Below are positions 9,564 to 18,622 of a stretch of DNA of 23,431 bases, piece by piece. Source of the DNA: Azolla pinnata (lineage: Eukaryota; Streptophyta; Polypodiopsida; Salviniales; Salviniaceae); contig JBBBWG010002560.1 of the NCBI GenBank assembly GCA_037176905.1, positions 9,520 through 32,950 of the forward strand. Direction: 5' to 3'. The notes below the pieces were generated by a model. That model saw only the letters and a program-made list of their open reading frames with translations. It did no database searches and was not told where the DNA came from. Both the position numbers and the translations under genes were made by a program. The first letter of the stretch is position 1; every line of letters starts with the position of its first letter.

Positions 9564-11382
9564 ATGGAGGCAGAGAGGACTCGTGCCCAGAAGCTTGCAG
9601 GGTACATGGGACTTGGCATGATGCCAAGAACAATGTATGACATGCGTTCAGTGAGCTGTGGCCAATACCAAGGTGTGCCATCAACATGCTACACAAGGCT
9701 GAACATGATAATGCCAAGAACATCGACCCATCCTCTTCCCCTCCCTTGCGAGGAAAAATATGTATTTGCTGCCGCCCCTGTTGATAAAAAAGGGCCTTAT
9801 GCATTTGCCATTGATTTCATGATGGGTGGTGTCTCAGCTGCTGTCTCAAAGACAGCGGCTGCCCCCATTGAGCGTGTGAAGCTTCTCATTCAGAACCAGA
9901 ATGAGATGATCAAGGCTGGTCGTCTCAGTGAACCGTATACCGGTATTCTAAACTGCTTCAGCCGAACTGTGGCTGATGAAGGGATTATTGCATTGTGGCG
10001 TGGCAACACTGCTAATGTTATCAGATACTTCCCAACTCAGGTTAGGATCATGTGTATATATTTATTCATGTAGTCAATGTCTGTTATGGCTGGAATTAAG
10101 CAAATCAAGAAGTAAGGTTGTTGCTGAGTACTTAGGCAAAGTTATGACGGGCATTAGTAGACTTGTGAATTGTATATGCTATTAAGAGTTGTGCCTCTAC
10201 TATTAAGGGTCATACATTCTTTAAAAAAACCATGTCTTCAATAGGGAAATCCTGTACAAAAGTAGAAACTTAGGGGTTAATTTTTGGATAAATATTGCGG
10301 AGACTTTGTTACAATTATATACGGTTTAGCTGTTTCTGGAGGATTTTCTTCTGAATGACATAAAGATAGAGAGCGACATACAAAAATAGCTTAATCATTT
10401 TTGATAACCCTCTCTCAAGGTTGTGATATGTTTCTTGTGTATTTTTCATATATAACATATTGTTGTCGTTTCCCTTGCATTCAGGCTCTCAACTTTGCAT
10501 TCAAGGATTATTTCAAGAAGCTTTTCAACAAGAAGAAGGATAGGGATGGTTATTGGCCATGGTTCTTTGGGAATTTAGCTTCAGGAGGAGCTGCTGGTGC
10601 CTCGTCTCTCTTGTTTGTGTATTCGCTTGATTATGCCCGAACCCGTCTAGCAAATGATAACAAAGCCGCTAAGAAAGGTGGAGAGAGGCAGTTCAATGGT
10701 CTTCTGGATGTCTACAAGAAGACAATCCAATCTGATGGGATTGCTGGTTTATATCGTGGTTTCACTATCTCCTGTGTTGGGATCATCGTATATCGTGGTC
10801 TTTACTTTGGAATGTATGACTCTCTGAAACCAGTTCTTTTGACTGGTTCACTCCAGGTGACTTGCTACTGACTGTGTTATTTTCTTACTTATTATTACGT
10901 AATTAGTGACTAATGTTAGTTACCTCCTGTTTCAATTTGCTGTTTCGTTTGTTCTTCATGAGATTTGCAAATTGGCTGTGATGCATTTTTTTACATAATC
11001 AGGGTGATGATATGTTTTGTATGCATTCAGCAGTTTTCTCAACTGACTTATTCCTGATCTTCACTTGATCTATTTATATATGCAGGATAACTTTTTGGCT
11101 AGTTTTCTACTTGGATGGGGTATCACCACGGGCGCTGGGCTAGCTTCTTATCCCATTGACACTGTGAGGCGTAGGATGATGATGACGTCTGGCGAGGCTG
11201 TGAAATACAACGGTTCAATTGATTGCTTTTCTCAGATCTTGAAGAATGAAGGGGTGAAGTCGCTATTTAAAGGAGCAGGCGCAAATATCCTCCGTGCAGT
11301 TGCTGGTGCTGGTGTCCTCGCCGGGTATGATCAACTTCAGTTAATCTTCTTCGGCAAGACGTATGGTTCTGGAGGCGGTTAA
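9564..11382 (+). CDS. Mitochondrial ADP/ATP carrier (adenine nucleotide translocator)
   Basis: It exchanges cytosolic ADP for matrix ATP across the inner mitochondrial membrane. Coding exons: 9564-10040, 10485-10856, 11086-11382, totalling 1146 nt (381 aa), all junctions in phase 0. The mature carrier (from ~80) has the three-repeat mitochondrial carrier fold, about six transmembrane helices. The signature motifs are PIERVK (101-106), SLDYAR (206-211, with S where P is usual, as in this subfamily) and [11 protein letters not shown] (306-316). RRRMMM (311-316) is the diagnostic ADP/ATP carrier motif. The ~80-residue N-terminal extension fits plant carriers, where it is a cleaved presequence; its sequence is unlike what I recall of the Arabidopsis copies, as expected of a fast-changing segment. 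The start is supported by GCCGCCATGG, a strong plant context, just after a 3' splice site. A TATA box and long 5'-UTR intron lie upstream. The paralogue number is not assignable. Confidence 0.96.
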
Positions 11383-11444
11383 GCTTTCCGTCATCGATCA
11401 AATCTTTCCTTCTGTTTCTATAAAGGATGATGATGGAAGAAAAG

Positions 11445-11710
11445 AATAAATGATGATAAAGACTGATGAGGATGATGATGAAACAAAAGGTTTTTCTAGG
11501 GTAGGATGTCACCACCACCACCACCACCACCACCACAGCGGGAAAGCTAAAAACTGTCAAAATGGTTGGATGACTGTTTCGATTTTGCTTTTGCAGTTTT
11601 TAATTTTTGATTTTTGAGATACATTTTGATGGGTTCTGGGGTCATTGTGAGGCTGCTGCCCCTGTTGCTGCCTTTCCTTTTTGAAGGCAGTGAGTAGGAA
11701 CACAAATAAA
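11445..11710 (+). terminator. Candidate poly(A) signals of the ADP/ATP carrier gene
   Basis: AATAAA occurs at 11445-11450 and again at 11705-11710, both downstream of the carrier stop codon at 11380-11382. Either could serve as the near-upstream polyadenylation element. Plant 3' ends are often heterogeneous, so the exact transcript end is uncertain. Confidence 0.35.
11510..11535. repeat. (CAC)n microsatellite in the carrier 3' UTR
   Basis: Eight to nine CAC/ACC units lie about 130 nt past the stop codon of the ADP/ATP carrier, probably inside its 3' UTR if the second AATAAA is used. On the minus strand it yields a poly-Val frame that is not coding. Confidence 0.9.
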
Positions 11711-12796
11711 TTTTTGTTTGTGGAGATGCACCATTCAAGGATATGGGGTGCCTAATAACCAAACAATTGTTCAATTTGATCTGCTGATTTTCACCATTCA
11801 CTGAGTTATTTTGGAATCCGTGGTTTTTTCACTTGCTCCTATATGCAAGTGCCCAATGCATGATGGGAGGATCTCCATTGATCAAAGAGGTCATTCATGG
11901 GCGCTTTATATCCCAAGGTTTCAAATCACAAACCATTGAGATATTTTGTTGGGCCTAAGAAGTGGAATCTTGGCTTTTCCATGAAAGTTCTTGTGGTTGT
12001 TTCAGTTAATTCTACTTCATAGTATTATGCTTTCTCACTCCATCCAATTCACTACGAGGTGGATCGAAAATCATAATGCTAGTCATGTCGATGAGACGTT
12101 CGTTGTGTAATCCTTGCGCTCTACAAAATCTTTTGAGGATTTGTGATTTTGATTTGATGCCTTTGGATCATGTATATAACTATTTTTAAGTAACATTCTT
12201 GGCTTTTTTATCAAGAGAACTGAGCAGATTCACATCATCTTTGATCCATATCTTCTTCACCTTTGTGTCTAGCTCATGCTATGTTGTTCATGTTCTTGTT
12301 GCTGGTAGCGGTAGTTTGGTCATCCATTCTTTCGTTGCAGTTTGCAGTCAGTGTGCTTGTGATGTGTATTACATCCTTTTGTTTGTCTGTCTTCGGTTCT
12401 TCCAATAAATTTTGCTCATCTGATGTATTGGCTTTGTAAGCCTTGGGCTCTTGCGACCCCGTTTTCTTTAGCAATAACATCAAGAATCTCATCAATGTAA
12501 GTAAACCGCGAAAATGTGTTGATGAGGGACAACCTTACGTACTCAACAAAAGGGCATCATTATGGCACTGGATCGTCTCCTCCGGGCTGTCTCAGCTTCG
12601 ACTCGACCAAGAAAATGATCTCTGTTTTTACGAACTCGATCCAAGGTGCCGCAAAAGTCCACGAAACAACACCGCAATCTACATTTGCATGCAGTCAATT
12701 AAACAAACAAACATCCAAAATAGTCAGGAATTAGAAGAAGCCAGTTCTATTCTATTTGTTCCTCTAAGAGAAAATTCACCAAGAAAAGAGTTCATG
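11711..12796. other. Intergenic spacer between carrier and SWI3A genes
   Basis: No gene is supported here. A minus-strand frame (12274-12495) and a plus-strand frame (12199-12408) have no recognisable domains. The plus-strand frame that opens at 12443 runs without a stop into the SWI3A coding frame. The last few hundred bases probably contain the SWI3A promoter and 5' UTR, but no clear TATA box was found. Confidence 0.45.
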
Positions 12797-12868
12797 AAGA
12801 AGAAGAAGAAGAAGAAGAAGAAGAAGAGAAGAGAAGAGAAGAAGAAGAAGAAGCAGAAGAAGAAGAGA
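12797..12868. repeat. (GAA)n / GAGAA tract in SWI3A 5' leader
   Basis: This is an imperfect GAA tract with GAGAA variants, ~105-177 nt upstream of the SWI3A start. In the SWI3A reading frame it would encode a Lys-rich stretch if translation began at the in-frame ATG at 12794, which has a weak context (TTCATGA). I treat it as 5' UTR. Confidence 0.85.
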
Positions 12869-12973
12869 GTGAGAATTGAACAGCAGAACAGAGTGCTCAA
12901 AACAGAAAACTTGGACCCCGCCATAGCTTCGCGCAGTTTGAAACCGAAGGAGGAGGGAGGGAGGGAGGTGGCG

Positions 12974-15900
12974 ATGGCGGAGGACCAAGATGAAATCATG
13001 ATTCTGGACCATGCTCCTCTCCCTCTCCCACGGCAACAGCTGCCTGCTGCAGATCGGGAACTGGGGCATGGACAAGTCCAGGCGCGGGAAACAGTTGCCG
13101 TTGGGGGCTCGCATCCTCTTGTTCCTGCTCCTCCCCGTTCCCTTCCCTCCCTCGATGCCCCTCTCGGCTCTCCTAATGCCGCCAGTGCTTCACAATTCGA
13201 GAGGAATCCAAGCGTACATGGTGGGCTTGCTTCGTCTGCCACTCCTGATCCTTTGCCCGCTAAGGTCGACGGTCACCCTTCTTCTTCTGTTTTGGCAAAT
13301 GCACCCTGGCTTGATTCTCCTGTGCTACCCACGGAAGCCTTCGACAAACAGATTTATCACATTCCTGACTATGCTGGTACTTTACCTTCCTGCTTCTTGT
13401 TTTTTCTTTTTCTACTCTGAAATCTATTTGGATTTTCACGTCATCTTGTTTTGTTGTTTCAAACCAAAGAAAATTGAAGCACTGTGTTTTATAGTTTATG
13501 CAACACTTCGAATCTGTGAGAAAAGAGGTGATTTCTTTATTGAATATTTTATGCTTAATATTTCCAAATGCCATTCCTTTGCAGCATCTCAAAAGAGTGA
13601 GAAGATTATCCATAGAAATACGTATACACTTCTTTAATTTTCTTTGTTATCATTTCTTATGTGGTTTTTCAGGTTGGTTTTCTTTAAAAAAAATCCATGC
13701 AATCGAGAGGCGGTCCATGCCAGAATTTTTTGATGGAAATTCAATCTCCAAGACTCCCAAGCTGTACAAAGAATACCGAGACTTTATCATCAACAAATTT
13801 AAGGAAAACCCAGGGAAGCTTCTTACATTTACGGAAGTGCGAAGGATGCTTCCTGGTGATGTGAATGTAATCAAGAGGCTGTTTGATTTTGTTGAGTACT
13901 GGGGTCTAATAAATTATCAGAATATACATGTAATGAAGCATCCGGAAAGCGCTGCTCTATCGCCATCATCTGAGACTGTCCCTCCAGGTGTACAGGTTGT
14001 GTATCCGCATATACCAGCTGGCGTATCTAAGCCAAAGGGATCCGTGGAAACTAATGGAAAATCCAGTGGTGCTCTCTCATTATCAAACTTGGTGTCTTAC
14101 AGAGATGCGTTTGTAACATCTACGACAGATGCACCACCCACGGCTTCAAGTGAATCCATTGAAAACCTTAATACTTTAAACTGTAGTAGTTGTGGAGCAA
14201 ACTGTGAGCTAAAATACTATGGAAATACCAAAGGGGTAAGACACTATTTCTTCTACTTGTTGTTATACATTACATGCATACATACATACACGCACATATA
14301 TATGTATAATATATATCATTGGGTTAATTGATGGCATCCATTATGCATATGTTCTTGAGCATCACATCCCTTGCCTTCTGCGTTTCAAAATACTCATTTC
14401 GAAAGATAATTAAAATTTTCTGTTTTCTATTTACTAAACAAGATTAAGAATATACACCTATGACCATAACTCGGATAATCTGTTGCAAATTAGAGGCGTT
14501 CATTTTCTAACACTTCGTGGCTCATTTCTGTTTGCAAAAGAATGTATTGCATATTTCTTATATTGCAACTTTTGGGCCTTGAAAGGCGATGACATGATGT
14601 TTCTGTTATCAGTTTGAAAGGTAATTATTTTGCTTTTGCTGCAACTATTAGTGCTTGTTTAGACTACGAGCTGGATAAATCATTGCAAATAATGGAGTGT
14701 TTTACTATATTTGAAGTACAGGATCTCGTTTAACTTCCATGCGAATAAGGTTTTTTATTCTGGCACTATAGTCTCCCATTTAAAGGCAGAGAATTAGCAT
14801 GCTTAAATTAGAATTGAGTTTTAGTGGAAGACCAGCAAATATTACTACTGCGATGTATATATTTCACTTGTGTATTTGTAAAAGTTAGCACTTCAGTATT
14901 AGTTTTTCTTCCAAGGTACTGCGAAATACTCTTCTCAGTTGTTGGATTTTTTTTTCTTGTGTTGCAGGAAGGGGTTTTGTTATGTGAAATGTGTTTCTCA
15001 ACAGGAAACGATTTTATAAAAGATGACTTCGTTTTGAGAGAGGCCGATTTGTCAACAAGTGATAACTTAGTAAAAGGCCCCCCTGTCTTGCAAGAAGCTA
15101 AGGTGAATGCTCATGGAGCTCAGGATGATTGGACCAAAGAAGAAGTGTTGCGATTACTTGAAGCGTTAACGAAGTACAAAGAGAACTGGGATCTCATAGC
15201 TCATCATGTAGAAACTAGGTCAAAAGCTGAGTGTATCATGCAGTTCATGAAGTTACCGTTTGGAGATCAATTTATTGATAACAGTGGTCAGGATAGCTCT
15301 GTGCAAGATACTGTGGCCACCGTGGTTACTGAAACTGAAGCACCCCACAATGTACTTACAGAAGCGAGAAGTAGCAATGCTGCTGCTGCTATGGAAGTAG
15401 AAGCTGTTGATGATATGCCACCATCAAAACGGAGTAGGATGACACCACGTGCTGATACAAGTAACCCTATTCTGGACCAGGTAGAGGAAATAATTCTATT
15501 CTTCAATCAGTTTTGTTACTTTCTCAAGTGCCTTGGGTGAACACTTTCTCCTCAAGTAAATCTATGATTGACTGATCCCTTTCTTCCTGATTGTACATGC
15601 TGTTCAAGCAACTGTGTGGTGTCTTGATGCCCCTCTTTTGTTTATGTAGGGACTGACTAGTGGGATAAGAGCAAACCTTTGATCTATTTGAGCTTAGGAC
15701 ATTGATTTGAGTCAGTAGTTTCTGTGTTTGAACTCACCACTTCAAAGTTATGTTGGTAGGTAGCCTTTTTATCTGCTATGGTGGGTCCACGTATAGCTGC
15801 TGCTGCAGCGCAAGCAGCTTTGGTTGCCCTTGCTGAAGAGGATCCAATATCTTCTCAGTTCTTGTCATCTATAGCTCTGAATCAGAAAAACACCTCAGCC

Positions 15901-16859
15901 TCTAGTGGACTTCAAGTTGGAAGGTTGAGTTGTGAATAATATATCTGATTTATTTATTGTGTTTTTTTATCTTTCTGATTAGATGTTCTTTACTCTTTCA
16001 TCTAGTGGCAGAGAAAATGTGGAAGCCGAATTTAGAGAACCAAAAGGTGATTTGATGTCTGGTAAAGAATTTTCTCGATAGCTAGAGCGCTTTGACAAGC
16101 ATTGTGAATTCCTTTATTGATTATCACCTTGTAAATGTTACCTTAAACTCATTGTCTTCCAAATTGTCTCTCCATTAGCATTCTCATAATCTTGCATTAT
16201 GTTATGGGTTTATTCGTCATCATTGTGCACAAGTTTTCTGAATGTTATAATCATAATCATTTTCAGAAGGAGTTCGTTATCCCAAGACTGTGGAAACTGA
16301 GTCTAGTCTACAGACACTTCCTTCAGCTACCCAAATCAGGGCTGGCATTGCAACAGCCATAGGTGCAGTGGCAGCAAATGCAAAGCTACTGGCTGATCAA
16401 GAGGAGCGTGAAATTGAGCACCTCATGGCTATCGTCATTGAGAATCAGGTAGATTTGCCATGATCCCCCATTCTAATTTTTGAAAATATGAGAATATCCC
16501 TTATGCAGTTACAAAACATTTTGACCAAGATCTTAACTTTTGAAAGCCCTAAGAAGAACTCACCTTTATTTTGTAAATAAAAAGTGTTATCCAAGTAATT
16601 TGTGCTGGCACTTGATCATAAAATATATCATGTGTGCACATGTAAGGGATATCGTTGTGAATCTTGAATCTGAGATGTCATTGAAAATAATCACATGAAT
16701 GTGATACAGATGAAGAAGCTGTGCAGCAAGGTGGAGCACTTCAAGGAGCTAGAGCACCTGCTGAAACAAGAACATATACAGATCGGAAAGGCACAAGCGC
16801 AGGTTCTGGCTGATTGGATACGTTTTTCCCATTACAACTACAGTGCGAGGCGTGGTTGA
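12974..16859 (+). CDS. SWI3A: SWI/SNF complex subunit SWI3A-like
   Basis: This is a core scaffold subunit (BAF155/MOIRA class) of nuclear SWI/SNF chromatin remodellers. Exons: 12974-13376, 13673-14235, 14968-15480, 15760-15923, 16006-16061, 16267-16448, 16710-16859, totalling 2031 nt (676 aa) with preserved frame. Domains in order: a Pro/Ala-rich N-terminus; SWIRM (~128-216, from IPDYAGWFSLKKIHAIE through KTPKLYKEYRDFIIN to FDFVEYWGLINY); a ZZ-like finger (C305, C308, C312, C328, C331) split by intron 2; SANT (~374-424, with W377, W396 and MKLPFGDQF); a VAFLSAMVGPRIAAAAAQAA helix (~494-513); and a C-terminal coiled coil (~609-660) after IRAGIATAIGAVAANAKLLA. That last segment matches what I recall of Arabidopsis SWI3A (IRASVATALGAAAAQAKILA) better than SWI3B, C or D. 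It is longer than Arabidopsis SWI3A (about 512 aa), mainly in the N-terminus and before the SANT domain. The start was chosen for its good context (GGCGATGG), but the frame stays open upstream. Confidence 0.92.
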
Positions 16860-18040
16860 AATGAAGGAATCATTACTGAAGGTCAATCTGGAGAAACATG
16901 GCTCTTAACTAAGCCGAGCCAAAAGGCCCCTCCAAATTCGTCGAGCTGCCTACAAGCGAAAATCCTGTGGGCACAACTCATGAGAGCTTTTTTCACATGC
17001 AAAAAGGGCCATGTCTGATGATGACCGAAAGAAATGCTTTCATCATCAACCATTTGAATCATCTTGTGTACTCTATGAGGCTCGATGAGCCTAATGTAAT
17101 TTCGATACAACTCTGTTCAGGTTTTCCTTTCTACAGATGGAGAAATCGTTTCAACCACGCTGTATGTACTATACACATGTATTTTGCAATTTCCATGGCT
17201 TCTTGCCGGAGCTCAATCCCATTTACAATTCTGTCCACGAAATGGATGAAGAAGCATCCGTGGTCAAAGGTCGGGGATCTGGGCATGATGAATCAGTGCA
17301 CTATCCATTGTAACATCTTTTCATCGTAGCAGTAATGATGACAGATCTAGTCATTGGTTGAATTTTAAGGTCTCGATTAGGAATGCAAGGTTTAAGGTTC
17401 TGAATGTAATGCTCACTTACAAATGCCGGCTTTATTTGATCGACTTCATGCGTTTGATATGGGTCTGGACATGCTGCGCTTCAACCTTATCGGTCATTCC
17501 TGAAGCTTCATGGTGTCTCTTTGATTCTGCCGAGGACATTGGCAGTAGCTTCCCATCTCGACATTTGGAAGGTATTGCTATAGATCGTCCCATCTTTGCC
17601 AGACCAATCTTATTTTTTGGTGAAGGAATATCTTTGATTATCTTCCGATTCTCTCAAACGCTCGATGACTCATCAAATCGATGTAGCTGTCAGACACGCA
17701 TGGTGTATCCTCACCAGGGTCCACTGGTGAGCAGGTGCTTTGCAAGTTATGGGAAGGAAGCGCCACTTGACACGTCTACAACAAGGTCATGAAAGCTGGC
17801 GCAAGTGTGTACGAATCCATCGGCTCCATTTTGCCGGCGCCTTTCCCCTTAGTCGATGCAGCTCGTTCTCATCACCGGAATGAATGAGGAGTAAGCAAGA
17901 GGGACAGTTGGGCACGAGAACCCATGCATCGTGGCTTCTGCACCTCTCCTCGAATCTGCCAAGGCCCCCCCGGGGCTCGGATTTTTACGCCGAGAAGCCG
18001 GACAAGCCCAGCTACAAAACTTTGTTTCGGTTCTTCTCTA
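16860..18040 (+). other. SWI3A 3' flank and intergenic spacer
   Basis: The first few hundred bases are probably the SWI3A 3' UTR. Open frames at 16967-17329, 17358-17792 and 17884-18111 show no known domain, no supporting splice pattern and no coding-like bias that I can judge, so none is called. The spacer has no recognisable transposon. Its right end passes into a minisatellite. Confidence 0.45.
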
Positions 18041-18328
18041 TCGATCAATCGATCGATGAAATGGGGATGTTTGGTTCTTCCATGTCGGTCGATCTATCGA
18101 CCGACCGATGAAATGCGATGTCTGGTTCTTCCACGTCGATCGATTGATGAAATGCGATGTCTGGTTCTTGCACGTCGATCGATCGATGAAATGCGATGTC
18201 TGGTTCTTCCATGTCGATCGATCGATGAAATGCGATGTTTGGCTCTTCCATGTCGATCGATCGATCGATCGATCAATTGGTGAAATGCAATGTTGGTTCT
18301 TCTCTCTCTTGATCGATCGACGAAACGG
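18041..18328. repeat. 39-bp minisatellite with GATC-rich core
   Basis: About seven tandem copies share a 39-bp unit made of ATCGATCGATGAAATGCGAT followed by GTCTGGTTCTTCCATGTCG. The central three copies (~18142-18258) are nearly identical. The outer copies are diverged, and some have extra GATC units (for example ~18253-18276). Because 39 is divisible by three, the block is open in several frames on both strands, which is an artefact of the repeat. It lies 295-580 nt upstream of the nitronate monooxygenase start. Confidence 0.92.
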
Positions 18329-18360
18329 GACGTTGTTGCCGAGATATGGTGTCCGGGTTG

Positions 18361-18402
18361 TTTAGGGTTTAGGGTTCAGGGTTTAGGGTTTAGGGTTTAG
18401 GG
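18361..18402 (+). promoter_or_regulatory. Short interstitial telomere-motif tract (telo-box type)
   Basis: Six tandem heptamers, five TTTAGGG and one TTCAGGG (third unit), lie 32 nt after the 39-bp minisatellite and about 125 nt upstream of a TATA-like box. On the opposite strand each gives AAACCCTAA-type telo-boxes, known in plant promoters of ribosomal protein and cell-cycle genes and as recognition sites for Telobox-binding factors that recruit Polycomb. Genes on both sides show it is interstitial, not a chromosome end. Function here is inference. Confidence 0.8.
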
Positions 18403-18526
18403 TTTTCTACTTCACGAGGAATGGATGATCTGCTTCCGCAGAAGAAGAAAGGGAAGGAAACAGGGGAAGAGACGATGGTGATGGCGTTGACCAAGCAAAG
18501 CTCAGGAGCATCTCGCAGTACAGACA

Positions 18527-18534
18527 TATATATA
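18527..18534 (+). promoter_or_regulatory. TATA-like box of the nitronate monooxygenase gene
   Basis: TATATATA, flanked by CAGACA and CACACACA, lies 89-96 nt upstream of the predicted start codon at 18623. This is a plausible core promoter distance with a leader of about 60 nt. The following CT-rich stretch (TTCTCTTCTCCTCC at ~18558) fits a transcription start region. A simple dinucleotide repeat could mimic it. Confidence 0.45.
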
Positions 18535-18622
18535 CACACACAGGGTCAGGAGGCAATTCTCTTCTCCTCCATCGCTCTTCTCTCCTGCCTGCTCGCCCGT
18601 ATCTCCAGATCTTCTCTGAGTG

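Noticed and set aside
12724-13242. Minus-strand frame of 172 codons opposite SWI3A exon 1
   Set aside because: It is a shadow of a GC-rich exon plus the GAA tract read as poly-Phe/Leu, with no domain.
191-16859. FAS2 and SWI3A as a functional chromatin gene cluster
   Set aside because: They are on opposite strands, about 8 kb apart, with an unrelated metabolic carrier between them. Nothing in the sequence links their expression.
18041-18328. CRISPR-like array
   Set aside because: Copies are directly adjacent with no unique spacers, and the context is a plant nuclear genome. It is a minisatellite.
18041-18365. Possible repeat protein (13-residue units) encoded by the 39-bp array, on either strand
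   Set aside because: Open frames occur on both strands simply because the unit length is divisible by three. There is no conserved start, splice structure or known domain.
18361-18402. Chromosome end (true telomere)
   Set aside because: Only six heptamers are present, and intact genes lie on both sides.
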